56,836 nucleotides of DNA, taken from contig CM055095.1 of the NCBI GenBank assembly GCA_029204225.1, positions 38,489,305 to 38,546,140 on the forward strand, written 5' to 3'. Numbering within the stretch: position 1 is the first letter of the stretch; each line of letters begins with the position of its first letter. Position numbers and translations under genes: made by a program. This stretch comes from Diphasiastrum complanatum. Taxonomy: Eukaryota > Streptophyta > Lycopodiopsida > Lycopodiales > Lycopodiaceae. Of the stretch, positions 1 through 11,954 are shown piece after piece. Under the pieces are notes generated by a model, which ran no database searches, was not told where the DNA came from, and saw nothing but the letters and a program-made list of their open reading frames with translations.

Positions 1-1510
1 ACATTATGAGATTTTAGTACTTCCTTTTGGATTAATGAATGCACCTATGACATTTCAATAGATGATGAACGATATGTTTCGGCCAAATCTGGGTCAATTC
101 ATAGTTGTATTTCTAGATGACATCCTCATCTACAGTAGAACTCTTAAGGAGCATGTGAATCGTATCAAGACTATCTTGTAGATTCTCAAAAGAGAAAAAC
201 TTTTTGCTAAAGAGTCCAAGTGTGAATTCTTTAAGCATGAATTGGGGAGTCATAAGATCATTTTGAAAGGGTTGAAGATAGATGAAGATAAGATCAAGGT
301 AGTGCTTGAGTGGCCGATACCAAAAACAGTTAGAGAAGTTAAATCTTTTCTTGGTTTTACAGTTTTCTTTCGAAGATTTATAGAGGATTAAGCAAAAGTT
401 GCAGCACCTCTTAATAATTTAGCAAAAGTCATTGAATGGAATCAATAACTGAACCATTGTTTTGAGAAGCTCAAAAGTATGGTTGTTTCATCTCTTGTCT
501 TACAGATCGCGGATCCAGATTTGCCTTACGTCGTTAGAACTGAAGCAAGCGATTCAATGATTGCAGTATGTTTTTTGCAAAATGATTGATCGATGGTGTT
601 TGAGAGCAAGAAACTTACTGGACCTCAGTTGCATTATACAACTCAGGAAAAGGAGTTATTTGTTGTGATTCATGCACTTAAGACCTAGAGGCATTATCTT
701 TATGGTAATCAGTTTATAGTGTATATAGATCAACAGCCTCTGAAGTACTTTTGCAATCAACACGATCTGAGGGGTCGTAAAGCTCGATGGGTTGAGCTTA
801 TGCAAGAATTTAATCATGAAATTTGATATATCAAAGGCAACTTTGACCAAGATACATATGTTGTTAGTCGGATTAGTGAATCAAATAAACTTTCATTCAC
901 CTAGATTTCTACAGATCTATATCTTTCGTTGAGAAAAAAGTGCAAAAACGATTCTCATTATGGTCAGATATGGAAGGTGGTTGAGACCAGAATGAATGAG
1001 AATGGAACTGAAATGGACTCACAAGGATTTTAGTTGTCTAAGAAAGATAGAAAGATTGTGGAACAGTTCACCGTTTGAGGTGGGTTACTATTTCGGAATG
1101 GGAATGTTTGTGTGCCAGGGGATGATGAGCTAAAGAAGTGAATTCTTTTTGAATGTCATAACATATCCTATGTAGGTCTCAAGCCATATGTCGAGTCTTA
1201 TATGGTTAAGTATAAACCCTGTCACCTAGCCAAAGCCGAACGCTTAAATGCTGGAAGGTTGTTACATCCCCTAGTTATCCCTCAAAAGAGATGAGAAAGC
1301 ATATTTATGGATTTTCGAGTTGGACTTCCTAAGACCCACCTCTATTTGGGTTTTAGTGGACATGTTAACCAAGTTAGCTACGTTCGTACTAGTTAATTCA
1401 ACTGCAAAGGCTTTGGATTTAGCTTAGATTTTTGTGGAAAGATTATTTAGGTTGTATGGATTGCCAAGTGATATTGTTAGTGATAGAGATCCTAAGATTG
1501 AAACCATTGC
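1..1510 (+). mobile_element. Decayed Ty3/gypsy retrotransposon pol (RT, RNase H, integrase core)
   Basis: Translation from base 2 gives a typical gypsy reverse transcriptase, with LPFGLMNAP followed by the catalytic FLDDILIYS motif near 110-140. RNase H follows at about 500-890, with an LHYTTQEKEL-like motif and HYLYG. Integrase core remains are visible at about 1340-1500 as the GLPSDIVSDRDP motif. In-frame stops interrupt every domain (for example after MTFQ near 60, and around 389 and 446), so it is dead. The element runs off the left edge and stops abruptly after the integrase motif. No LTR, gag or integrase C-terminus is recognisable downstream, so it is truncated. Confidence 0.9.
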
Positions 1511-2141
1511 TTATCAATTTTCTCTTTCAAAGATACATCTTTTGCAAGGAAGGGTCCATTGGGGGGCCAAGTTTAGCTAAAATAAGATGGGAAGAGTCTG
1601 CCTAAAAAATAAACTTTGACCTGTATTTGTGTCTTGGAACTTTCCAAGAAAATTTGAGTTTTTTTTTGTTTTGAGAAGGTAGGTGAAAGAACAACAATTG
1701 TAGCAAAGTTTAGCCTAAAGAAAATGATAGTGGCTAAAACTGAACATTAGAGTTCAATAATGGATTGATTGGTTATTCTAGAGTTTGTATTTTGCAAATT
1801 GTAACCATCAGTATATTCTAAATGGATGTTGCAAATTTTAAAGCCTAGCTCTGTACTGATTTTAGGATTTGTACATGTAGGATAGCTTATGTTGCTCTCT
1901 AGTCCCCTAGTTATTTCCATAAAGAGAATCTCTCTGTATCGAATGATGACATGAAGATAAGGGTTTCATTTATGTACGAAATGCCTATTTCACGTTTTAT
2001 TATATCAGTACTAAAGTCTGGGACTTACTGGCCTACAATTCATTTGAAGCTCAAGAAAGTTACCGAAGATGAATTGGGTTGAGGAGCTAAGTATGTGGGA
2101 ACTTATGTCTTGGAATAAAGTTCAGGGAAAGAGTGAGCTAT
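1511..2141. other. Non-coding stretch, no recognisable feature
   Basis: AT-rich sequence downstream of the gypsy relic. I see no conserved protein motif on either strand and no clear LTR. It may be retroelement remnant or intron of the USP gene further right. Confidence 0.4.
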
Positions 2142-2149
2142 GTATATAT

Positions 2150-2417
2150 TATCAGGGATGAGGGTCCGGGACGGAATGCCCGCGTCCGACTCCCGGACGC
2201 GGGGGTCGGACGCGTCCAATTTCGTCCAGTTTTTTTTTTTTTTTTAACTAACATTAAAAAAAAAAAAAACTGACGTGTCCGGGGCCCGGACGCCATATAT
2301 TTTTTTAAATTTTTTTTACAAGTCTTATTTTTTTTTAAAAATTAAAAAAAAAAACCCGGACGCCTCTAGACGCAGATGCACCCCTGGCGCGTTCGCGCCC
2401 GGGTCCCGCTTCCTTAG
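2150..2417. mobile_element. GC-rich MITE, probable hAT type
   Basis: A 268-bp block is bounded by the same 8 bases, GTATATAT (2142-2149 and 2418-2425). Its ends are imperfect inverted repeats: the left end reads ...AGGGATGAGGGTCCGGG, and the right end, reverse-complemented, reads CTAAGGAAGCGGGACCCGGG. GC-rich subterminal arrays of GTCCG/CGGACGCG words flank a core of T and A homopolymers. An 8-bp target duplication is the hAT signature. The duplicated word is low-complexity, so the exact ends are less certain than for the other hAT elements here. Confidence 0.6.
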
Positions 2418-2425
2418 GTATATAT

Positions 2426-3165
2426 GAAAGAGTGCTGGTATTTTTTATAACCTATCAATTGAGAAATTGTGAGCCTACCAACATATTATAAATAACCCAA
2501 ACAATGGAGCAGCTGCATTCTATCAGCCTTGCCAGCAATTCAGAGCTGTTTAGAATATGGAAATTTTGGCTCATCTAAAAGTGTAGTTACTTGTTCATGT
2601 GTACCACCTACTCCTTCAGCTAGCTTACATATACGTTAACATGATTGTGGACTTTGACTTGCTAGAGATGGATCACAGGGTCGATTGGCAATAAAGCATG
2701 TCGATGAAGTTCAACGATTGACACCAATAAATTTTTGTTGTGATGAAGGAGCATGCAAGAAGTGGCACCATTGTAGGGCATTTACTATATGTATTGTTTG
2801 CTCAAAGAATCACTAAGCTTACTAAGTTGGCAGAAACACTGCCAAGAAGTCATTTTTGGTTCGGAGATGCACATTTTTACACCAAGAACATAGAACATAG
2901 ACACACATATCTATAATATGAATATATTACGTAATATAGAATCGTAGATCATATAAGGTTTGGACATTATATACTTATGTATCATTTGAAAAAAATGAGT
3001 TTCACACTACACTATGTGTTTAAGAAGGTTCATGTTATGGAGTGTCTTGGGGTTGGAATGTAGTTTTGATGCAACTGAGCTTTGAATATTTCAAACATAC
3101 TCATAGAAAGTGGTTGAGTGACATTGATGGAGAATTTGCCATGGATCCAGCCTCAAAAAACGCAG

Positions 3166-3167
<2 letters not shown>
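2426..3167. other. Non-coding stretch, no recognisable feature
   Basis: AT-rich sequence between the MITE and a GA microsatellite. No coding motif was recognised. It could belong to an intron of the downstream USP gene. Confidence 0.4.

Positions 3168-3249
<82 letters not shown>
3168..3249 (+). repeat. (GA)n microsatellite, about 41 units
   Basis: Uninterrupted GA dinucleotide tract of 82 bases. It creates spurious (ER)n reading frames, which should not be annotated as genes. Confidence 0.98.
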
Positions 3250-3252
<3 letters not shown>

Positions 3253-3560
3253 TTATTGTCCTTGAATGTTAAAAAGCATGTAAGACCAAATAGTACATGT
3301 CAAGTGTGATAGAGTATGTAGGAGCATGAAAAACATGTCTCCAAAAAAACAAAAACTCAAAAGAGACAGTCACTGAGAACATCTAAGTGAGTTTTGATAG
3401 AAACTCAATGAAATGAAGTGTAAACTGGAAAAGCTCTTTGCATAAAATGGATGATACCATAAAGGATATCATGAGAGCTTAGATTAAATTACCAATATAA
3501 ACATCGACAAAGACCAATGTGGTCCATGGCACTAAATAGCAAGTCATTAGTGCTTCAATA

Positions 3561-3612
3561 CATAATCGCGATTCGTTGCACAGAATCGTGCTTTAGAATC
3601 GCGAAAAAAAAA
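3561..3612. repeat. hAT left terminal/subterminal repeat region
   Basis: Contains ATCGCGATTC, CAGAATCG and TAGAATCGCG words followed by an A homopolymer. Their reverse complements occur in the right end at about 8574-8660. These are candidate transposase-binding repeats, as in other hAT elements. Binding itself is inferred. Confidence 0.7.
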
Positions 3613-4483
3613 AACCAGAAACTAACTTTCGGGCCTCCTCCTCGCGCACAGAACCGCGCCAGCAGTGGAGGAGGCAAATTTTTTTTCTGAGAGCTGTGGG
3701 CGTCCAATCTTTGCAAGTGAATAGTTGGCAGGCATCTACTCGACGATACGGAGGTGGTGTGCACGGTGCCGGGTGGGTCTGAGCTTCGTGGAGAGCGAAA
3801 TGACCAATTTTCGATATTTGGTAAGTGTAGGCTTGATTTTTTGCAATTGTTGACATTGAGCTGTAGGCAACCAAATCGAGCGTAGTTTGGCTCTAGACCA
3901 CCTTTCTTCACGCCCACAGTGATTCCTAGAACGTCAGTTTCAGCCGTTACGGCACGCCTAGCGAGATTTGAACACCACATTCCAAATGCTTGTGTATTTT
4001 TGCCATTTTCACAGAATGACTTGTTGGAAAGAGAGTGAGGTGATGTCTGAGCCTAGAATGCATTTCCACATGCCTGCATAGACTCCTATGACCTCCGTTC
4101 CGCCCGTCTACGTCCGTATCACAAATTTCAATTTTCTTGCCCTGATTCCATACTTTTTAGGGTTTAGGCGTGGACCATCGTGCAAACATCTGCTAGGGGC
4201 GCGGTTTAGGCCCACACTGCACTCCTTTATGCCTGCACGGACTCCGACGCTAACGTCAGTCGCCTGTTATCGCTCATACAGAAATGATTCTATCCCACGC
4301 ACTAATCTCATGTTCTTCTTTGGCACTTGATATAATGTGTGAATTGGAATCGTTCTGATGTATGCTCTGGTATTTTGAGCTCTATTTGAGCTCGGTAATG
4401 TTGTTCAATGCAATGTCTTTTTTTTTCTACTGAACGTTTGCCTGATTATTTGTTGTTTGCAGGTTTAGGGTCGTGTTGATACG

Positions 4484-7400
4484 ATGCCAGTGCGGGACCG
4501 AGGCCTTTGGGCCGAGGTTGAGCTTACCGACGGGGATGTGGGCACACACCATGGCTCGGGCACCCGCAGATGGAGATGCTTGCATTGCGGTGGTCACTTC
4601 ACGGGATCACTCACCAGGTTTAGGGCTCACTTGTTGCGGGTCAGAGGGCTAGATGGGCGGACATTGGGCATATCTGATTGCCCCAGGATTTCTGATGAGG
4701 ATCTGCAGAGGTTGTCTACCATGTACGGGCCCGGTACTACATCACAGGGTTCTAGACAGGGACAGGTAGCAGGAGCAGTTATAGGCAGACATGTAGGAGG
4801 GCTCACAGGTAGGCAGGCAGGGCCTACCATGGATATTGGGCCTAGTACATCACAGGCAGGGCATGGTACAGTTGCAGGGCGTAGTACATCACGGGTTGGG
4901 CATGGTACAGGTGCAGGGCCCAGTACATCACGGGCAGAGCATGGTACAGCTGCAGGGCCCAGTACAGCACGGGTAGAGCATGGTTCAGTTCCATCCGCAA
5001 CAGTAGCAGGACCATCAGATGAGCATGTTGGTTCAGCAGCAGCGGGTGCTTCTCGACCCTCCTCCTCGGCAGCAGATGAAATGTTGCCAGAGAGTGACAC
5101 ACCCACGGATCAGCCATCTGTTGGGCATGCTAGACCACGAGCACCATATACACAGCAGAGAGGGGTTAGGCCCAGGCAGCAGACCCTTGATCGATGCGGC
5201 TGGCAGAGAGAGCAACAGGCCCATTGCACTCGACTACTTGTGGCCAATTCTTTTACGAGTGCGGCATTGCCTTTGTTGTTGCTGACACTTGGGTGTTCAG
5301 AGAGTTCTGTGCACAGATGGCGGCCGTGGATGCTACATGGACACCTCCCAGGCAAGAGGCACTACGAGGCAGGTTCCTTCGTCAGGAGGAGGAGACCATC
5401 ACGCGGGAGCTGAGCTCCATTCGCTCAGCTTGGCAGATGTAAGTACTTTGTTTCCATAAACCCATTGCATGCGTTTAGGGTTTACTCGTGGCACAATTTT
5501 TGCATGTGGCTAATGGGTGTTTTGTGGCAGGTATGGATGCACGATATTGAGTGATGGATGGACCGACATTCGTCGGCGATCCGTCATCAATGTCTTGGTT
5601 TCTTGTCCGCTTGGCACAGTATTCCTACGTGGCGTGGATGCCACTCGAGGTGGTGACGCCATCACAGCCGATTTCATATGGGAGGTCATTATTGCTGACA
5701 TCGGGGTTGAGCACATGGTTCAGGTTGTCACCGACAATGCCTCGAATTGCAAGCAGATGGGCGAGATTATGATGAGGGAGCACCCCAGCATTGTGTGGAC
5801 ACCCTGTGCTGCACATTGCATAGACTTGCTCATCCATGACCTACGTGCGCTTCCATGGATCAGAGAGGTATAGTTTGTTCTATTTGCTATGCTTTCTTCT
5901 TTCGATGTTGCTAACCACGTCTCAACTTCTGTCTAAACTTTTTTACTGGATGTTTGTGTTGCAGATCACTTCTACGGCCATGTGCCTGGTCACTTTTGTG
6001 ACCAGGAAGAGGCGTGTGTTGGCCCTGTTCCGCACCTTCTCCACCTTAAACCTGAAGAAGCCCGCACTCACGCGCTTTGCGTTTTACTTCTTGGTGCTAG
6101 AGCGATTGGTGGTGGTGAAGGACACATTGCGGCGGATGGTTTCCAGCGTGGCCTTCCGGGACTTTACAGACCTCCCCCATTCGGCATTTTTCCAGTCCAT
6201 TGTGTACGGCAACGAGTTCTGGAGAGCTGCTGAGGAGATTAGTGGAATCCTTCTACCCATTTTACAGAGTGCTGCGCCTGGTAGACCGTGAGGGGTGCAC
6301 CCTCGGTCTCATTTATGAGTTCATGGACCACATCGGCGAGGGGATTCTGTTGTCAGCCTTGGACGAGCACAGGTATGACTCTTTAGTGTCTAGTTTGTTG
6401 TTTCTCACTGTCTGATGCGTTTCTTTTATGCTATGGTTTAGTGATTGTTGTAATTTGTCTGTTGCAGGAGGTGCGAGATCTCACGTATCTGGGAGGCCAG
6501 ATGGGACTACTTCCACCTACCCATCCATGCCGTAGCCCACATGTTGCACCCCTTGTGGCGCTCTACCCGAGAGAGGGACGATCCGGAGTTGCACCGGGGA
6601 TGGGTGGAGTACACGGAGCGCGTATGGCCGGGACCAGGTACGTGTGAGAAATCGGTTGGTAGCAATGTTACTGCAGTATTGTACTCATTGGTAGTGTTTG
6701 AATTCGAGGGGTCTTACATGTGCCATGTTTTTCCTTTTGTCAACAGGTCCGATGCTGGCCAACATTGCAAGCCAGCTGCTCGCATTTGAGCACTCCCAGT
6801 TTCCTTTCGATGGAGAGCAGAGTCGGCGGAGGGAGGATCAGCTGAGGCCCGTTACATGGTGGTGCATCCACGGGCGTAGCACAGGTGACCTGAGGCGATT
6901 GGCTGAGAGAGTCCTTGCACAGGACTGTTCAGCAGGAGCTTGTGAGCGGCATTGGAGCACCTGGGCCTTGTATCACACGCAAAAGAGGAACAGGTTGTCC
7001 ATCGAGCAGTGTAGGCGGTTGGTGTTTGTGAACACCAATGGCCGTATGTTGAGGCTCACACGAGGAGAGGGTCAGATGCTCGAGGTGAGTCACATCATCA
7101 CCCCTTTTTTCTTGCTATGCTTTGATGAATTGATTTGCTTTCAAAATATGTTGTGAGTTGCACAATACCTGTCTGACAACAATGTATTGTTTTTGGTTGC
7201 AGGTGGACCCTAACACTTGCTTGGTGGATTCGATAGCTGCTGCTCCTCGGGCACCACCCACACAGGAGGAGATGGATGATGAGATCCATAGAGAGCTCTA
7301 CAGACAGGCACAGGCTGACGCATGGGCTTTACGGCGGCAGAGGAGGACAGAGAGGCAGAGGGAGAGGGCTGAGGAGGGAGATGACGAGGGCTCAGAGGGT

Positions 7401-7979
7401 GGAGAGATGCTCGGGGCAGACTATGTGGAGGAGGAGGAGTGGGTTGAGGGAGATACAGAGGAGGACGAGGAGATGTGGGCGGAGGCACAGGGGGATGACC
7501 TGGCTGACCTGCTGGTGGACCCTGATGCAGAGACAGAGGAGGAGCCAGCCATTCCTGCACGTAGGCCTAGGGGGAGACCTAGAGGTTCTAGGAGGGGGGG
7601 GGGGGGGCTGAGTACTCTTTTTGTAGACAGGAGTGGAGCATCACTGGCAGCCGTCGGCCAGGCATCATCACAGTGGGTAGGGCCATCCCAGGGCGTAGGG
7701 TCACAGCCACCTGACACACAGGCACGACGGAGTAGACACAGGGCTAGGGGCAGCCAGATGGGGGCTAGAGGAGGGGAGAGAGGCAGAGGCAAAGGTAGAG
7801 GCAGGGGGAGGGGGGTGGTCCAGAGCCAGGGCACGCAGCAGGGATCCAGAGCACGCAGTAGAGCTAGGGCCACACCACGGCATATGGCTCCCTCCAGTTC
7901 CGATTCATCTGCGGACCCATGGGACCTGCAGTCCACAGATTCGGATGATTTATCCTACCATGACTCTGACGGGCCTTAG
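4484..7979 (+). pseudogene. hAT transposase (BED zinc finger, DUF659, hAT dimerisation), two frameshifts
   Basis: Six exons fit GT-AG junctions: 4484-5438, 5531-5867, 5965-6372, 6468-6637, 6747-7084 and 7203-7979, about 995 codons. The N-terminus has a BED-type finger (WRCLHCGGHF then RFRAHLL), followed by repetitive G/S/T-rich sequence. Exon 2 carries DUF659 hallmarks: GCTILSDGWTD, VTDNASNCKQMG and WTPCAAHCIDLL. Exon 5 carries the dimerisation block: TWWCIHGR, ACERHWSTWALYHTQKRNRLS and LVFVN. The tail is acidic (E/D-rich) and then R/G-rich. The frame changes near 5185-5194, between the N-terminal part and the MRLAERATGP segment, and again near 6240, where one extra base separates AEEI from VESFYPFYRVLRLVD. 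A 5' UTR intron probably ends at 4462 (TTGCAG). The start is the first ATG after that acceptor. Confidence 0.85.
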
Positions 7980-8149
7980 TTATATAGTTTTCATTACGTT
8001 CATGGAACATCATTGTACCCCTTTTTGGTGCCATGTGGCCCGATATTATATATTATGATGATCCTATTCACAACATTGTTGTGATTCAGTATTGTTCTTT
8101 GTGGTTTTAGTTCAGTAACTTCAGTTTTATGGTTTATGATTTATGGTTG

Positions 8150-8151
<2 letters not shown>

Positions 8152-8242
<91 letters not shown>
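8152..8242 (+). repeat. (GA)n microsatellite in the hAT 3' region
   Basis: A 91-base uninterrupted AG/GA tract 170 bases past the transposase stop codon. A shorter GA stretch follows near 8354-8368. Equivalent tracts occur in the related hAT remnants near 28838 and 30945. Confidence 0.95.
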
Positions 8243-8245
<3 letters not shown>

Positions 8246-8573
8246 GGTTGTTTTCTCAAAAATTGTTTCATTTAAGGCTAAAGTTCAGAATGATTCAACT
8301 AGGTTTTTGTTCAGCATGGTTTTAGTTCCGTTTGTTGTGAATCGTGATCAAAAGAGAGAGAGAGAGAGGGAGAATCAGAGAAAGGGAGATTCCTGCTATG
8401 TTCACTGGGAATGCCCCAATGTGTTCTCTTTTTTTTATATGGGATGCAGCTTTAGCGTAAAGGGACCATCCTGCACCTGAAACAGTCGGCAAACTACACA
8501 ATCATATTCCCCTCGATCAGAGCTTTCATCTGATACCCATATTGCACAAAAAAATTTCAAAAAAAAATAAAAA

Positions 8574-8660
8574 ATCGATTCTACACGATTTTGGGAAAAT
8601 CCCGAATTGCGAATCGGGATCGCGATTCTGATCACGATTCAGAATCGCGCTGCAACTATG
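8574..8660. repeat. hAT right terminal/subterminal repeat region
   Basis: Dense overlapping words of the ATCGCGATTC / GAATCG type, ending in TGCAACTATG. Almost the same block ends the separate 839-bp element at 28670-28777, so the two belong to one subfamily. Confidence 0.8.
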
Positions 8661-8668
8661 CTTCAATA

Positions 8669-9346
8669 ACACAATCAGTAGACACCAAATCAAGACCAAA
8701 ACTAACTACACATCTAGTATGTCGTTTAAGAAACCAGCATATCGATGTCATCATGGCTGAAAAAAACTATGTAGAGATTGAAAGGATTAGGAAAAAAGAC
8801 CTTTGAACTCATTGCAAATTGGTTGTATTCAAAGAGGTGATGCCCGTCTCTGTTTCCCTAATTTGCAAAGCTAGTGTCCTCCCTATCCGATCCAATTTTG
8901 GACCTCACCACCTACCCATTTTTAATCTCAGATACTGTGAATGGGTACACATCCATGAAATGGCCTGTTTTTTGCTCATGATATATCCTCCAAAATGTGT
9001 CTTTGAATGGACCCCTTGAATCCTGAGCTGAACCAATCTTTGCAATGGCACATTTTACTCTTCAAGGGTTCCTTCCAAGTGGTGTCTATAACATTTTGTG
9101 CAAACAAAACTTCAAGTCGTTGGAGTGATTGGGCCATCCATTGTATAGAAGTTTACAAAAAGAAAACAATCTAGCACAAGTTCCATTTAAGCTGCAGTGC
9201 ACAGTACTGATAGTCTCATTTAATAGCTTTGATACCAGCTTCAGAATCCCCAAGTTGATTCATTTCTGAACTAAATCACAAAACACAATCTTTTGGTTAT
9301 GCAATTATTGTAAGCACTTGGTAAAACCATCATGCTTTGTGAACAG
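8669..9346. other. Non-coding stretch before USP exons
   Basis: Mostly AT-rich. It probably represents the 3' part of a long intron of the USP gene, because it ends in an acceptor (GTGAACAG) next to coding sequence. I found no earlier USP exon in it. Confidence 0.5.
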
Positions 9347-9947
9347 GTTCCTTGCAAATGTTGGATCAAGGAGGGTGCCGTAAAAGAAGAAATATGTAAG
9401 GAGGTCAAAAGAGTCCACCCGGATTTGCTGGTGGTGGGTAGTCGAGGTCTAAGCAGCATACAAAGGTATTCTGCATTAGCATTTGAGTTCAAACATGAGG
9501 CTCCTGCCACAAATAGACATTACAAGCAACCGTTTAATGAGATCCCTATATTGCACATGCACTACTCCATCTATTAAACTCTGGTTTGTTTAGCCTACGA
9601 ACCCAAAAGCACTCGTGAGACTTGATTAGGTGCCCAAATGCAGTTGGCAATGTCTTTGATGCCTAAGCTTGCATGCTTGGTATCTTGAAAGTGCTCAGCA
9701 TATGTTCATGAAGTTAACTATTTTTATATCAGTCAGATGCGTTTGCATGGTTTGGTGAATTTTGAGTTTCCTTATCCCTATGTGCTTTTTGTGAGTACTT
9801 ATGATAAACTGGAAGTGGTATTTCTGGTTTTACTGCAGGATGTTTATTGGAACCGTGAGTGAGCACTGTGTAAAGCATGTTGACATTCCCGTGCTAGTAA
9901 TAAAGCGGAGGCCTGAGGATGCACCTGATGATCCAAGTGATGACTAG
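9347..9947 (+). CDS. Universal stress protein, last two exons (partial)
   Basis: Exon 9347-9465 encodes a segment with KEGAVKEEICKEVKR and HPDLLVVGSRGLSSIQR. After a GT-AG intron, exon 9839-9947 continues MFIGTVSEHCVKH and ends PEDAPDDPSDD with stop TAG at 9945-9947. The junction AG|G restores an arginine. Together the exons carry the nucleotide-binding motif of ATP-type USP proteins, G-2X-G-9X-G-(S/T): GSRG, nine residues, then GT. The intron cuts this motif. The C-terminus resembles the plant USP subfamily with PVLVIKR and an acidic DPADD-like end. The N-terminal half (usually three or so further exons) was not found in the 9.3 kb to the left. The gene either starts outside the window through very large TE-filled introns, or is truncated. 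Confidence 0.85.
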
Positions 9948-11898
9948 AAGATTTTGTTTTTCCTCCTGCATGCCTAGAAGATCTTTTACCATCAGATCTT
10001 GGACACCTATACAATGTGGTGATAGGCTTGTGAATAATCAAGTTTAAATTGAAATCTATATCATTTGAAAGCTACAATGATCTGCGAAAATGTCAAATTT
10101 TGAAAGCATTTAATGTAGCTTGAAGAATGATTTCGATTAGATTTCTTTTAAAAATTAAAAACTTGTTATTTAACAACAATTACGTTATGAAGTCCACAGA
10201 TATGTGCAAATCATGTAAAGCACATTACATACTAATGGTTGATTAGATTTCATTGCTGTAGTTTCAGATTTGAATTGGAACAGTTTAGAATTTCTTTTGC
10301 ATTTGTACAATGAGAAATGAAACTGTAAGAGGAACTTACACTCCTTCCACCCAAAGGTCGCATCACATTCATTGCATTCCATTCTTTGGAAAGACATCTG
10401 GCCTAGCGATTGACGTGTCCTTAATCTCAAGGTCTAAAATTTGATTCAACCAGGTGCCCATGTTCATAAAAGGCCTTTGGCAGAAAGGTGGGACTACTTA
10501 AGCTCTTGTAAATGTTTAGTACGAGTTGATTTTCCCCCATGAGAATAAGTTTTGTTTGTATTTACTTAAGTGAATCTAAATTTCAGAAAATTATTTGAAA
10601 AATTAGTGGGGCTTGGGCACTTTTATTTGTATTACCTTAAGCTTGTGTTAAATCACGATACAATTGCGAGTACGTTCCAACTATCGATTTGCCTCAAGGT
10701 GATTTCACATGGAGTGGGGTGTCAGTGGAGAGGGCCCAAAAACTCCATCCTGATTGTTGGAAGCCACTTCAAGTGGCCTCCCCCCATGTCACAAGAGTGG
10801 GAGTTGTCCCTAGGTGGCATTGAAATGTGCCAGCATGGGGCAAGTCAAGATGTCAGGGCAATACTTCATGCATCTTGAGTGGCACTAGTGTCAGTAGTGG
10901 GCTCTCTCTCCCCTTCCAATGAGAATAACCTTATCTGATTTGAATTTAGGCATTAGATGACCTTGCCTCCAAAAGAACGGGGGTTCCACATGAAATGACC
11001 TAGTCTTTCAAATTGGGACGTCAGTGCATATTTTGAAGTGGACTTGGCCCCTTCCATGTGAAACCACCCTTTATTTCTTATTATGTATTTCTCAAAATTT
11101 AAGACATCTTGTCACCATTTTCAGCAACGAGTTTCAATTGATAGGAAATGAATGATTAGAATGTAATTATTTAGGCTTGTATAAAGTACAACATTGCATG
11201 TTATTATGTAGACTAATAAAAAAGGTTCATTTGATGATGACGTAAAAAATAAAAACAAAACACATAGTTGGCTTTATGTACAATGACACTTCAAATCTGA
11301 GCATGTCATTTAGATGGTAAGAATGGTTGTTCTACAAAAACAATTTTGACAGAAGCTCATTATTGTAATTTTCTAAATTTCATGCCCCTTTTGGTGTCCA
11401 GATGGGCCAATTAAATTTGCCAATAGATTCAAATTTTGCTATAAAGATTTCATTTGTTCCTTAGACGACATATAAGTGATTGCAATCACACGCCAAGGTA
11501 TGGTTTTTATATTTTAAGACTAGAAATATATGATTGTGCATAGTTACAAGATTTGCGTATACCCTTCTTTATGCTCAAGTAAATAGTCAACTTAGTATAG
11601 GTAGCTGCCATTTGAAAACCTTTAATATTGTAAAATAATTCAAGACTTTCATTCAATAACAAGATAGATGGCTAGTGAATATGTGTTTTCTATTTTAATT
11701 GCTCTAAAAGATTCATTTTCCAAACTTCATTGTAATACCTCTGTGGCCATATCATCTTGATCAAAACCATCTTTTATGTAGTCTTTATTGTTCTTTGTAT
11801 TCATTAAAATCATGATCACTTCTTGTTTTATGATTGTGGAACTTTTAAAAATTTGTCAACTATCTGCTTTAGTGTCAGCTTGTCTCTTCTTGATAATC
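9948..11898. other. Intergenic, no recognisable feature
   Basis: Begins with the 3' UTR of the USP gene. The remainder is AT-rich, apart from a slightly GC-richer patch near 10700-11060. No domain was recognised. Confidence 0.4.
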
Positions 11899-11954
11899 AT
11901 ATTTTAGGATAATATAAGCCATGTTTATATTTTAGGATAATATAAGCCATTTGT
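11899..11954. repeat. 28-bp tandem duplication
   Basis: ATATTTTAGGATAATATAAG and the bases after it occur at 11899 and again at 11927, nearly identical. Confidence 0.9.

Larger units (their letters stand above)
3561..8660 (+). mobile_element. Complete hAT transposon, about 5.1 kb
   Basis: The element is flanked by a perfect 8-bp target duplication CTTCAATA (3553-3560 and 8661-8668), the size made by hAT transposases. The left end begins CATAATCGCGATTCG. The right end, reverse-complemented, begins CATAGTTGCAGCGCGATTC, so the ends share CATA plus a run of ATCGCGATTC-type palindromes, with a small deletion at the left tip. Inside is a BED/DUF659/hAT-dimerisation transposase on the plus strand (4484-7979), then a (GA)n tract and about 400 bp of 3' sequence. 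Two apparent frameshifts in the transposase suggest that this copy is recently dead or wrongly read at those points, although its ends remain recognisable. Confidence 0.9.

Noticed and set aside
3042-3309. Glu-Arg repeat proteins at GA tracts (also 8136, 30433, 39210)
   Set aside because: They are translations of microsatellites with no conserved flanks.
4627-5117. Antisense frames over the transposase N-terminus
   Set aside because: Repetitive shadow of GGGCC..AGTACATCACGG-like repeats in exon 1; no domain.
7210-7936. Long antisense Pro/Ser-rich reading frames over the hAT transposase
   Set aside because: They are shadows of the GC-rich coding tail; the plus-strand frame carries the domain motifs and splice sites.
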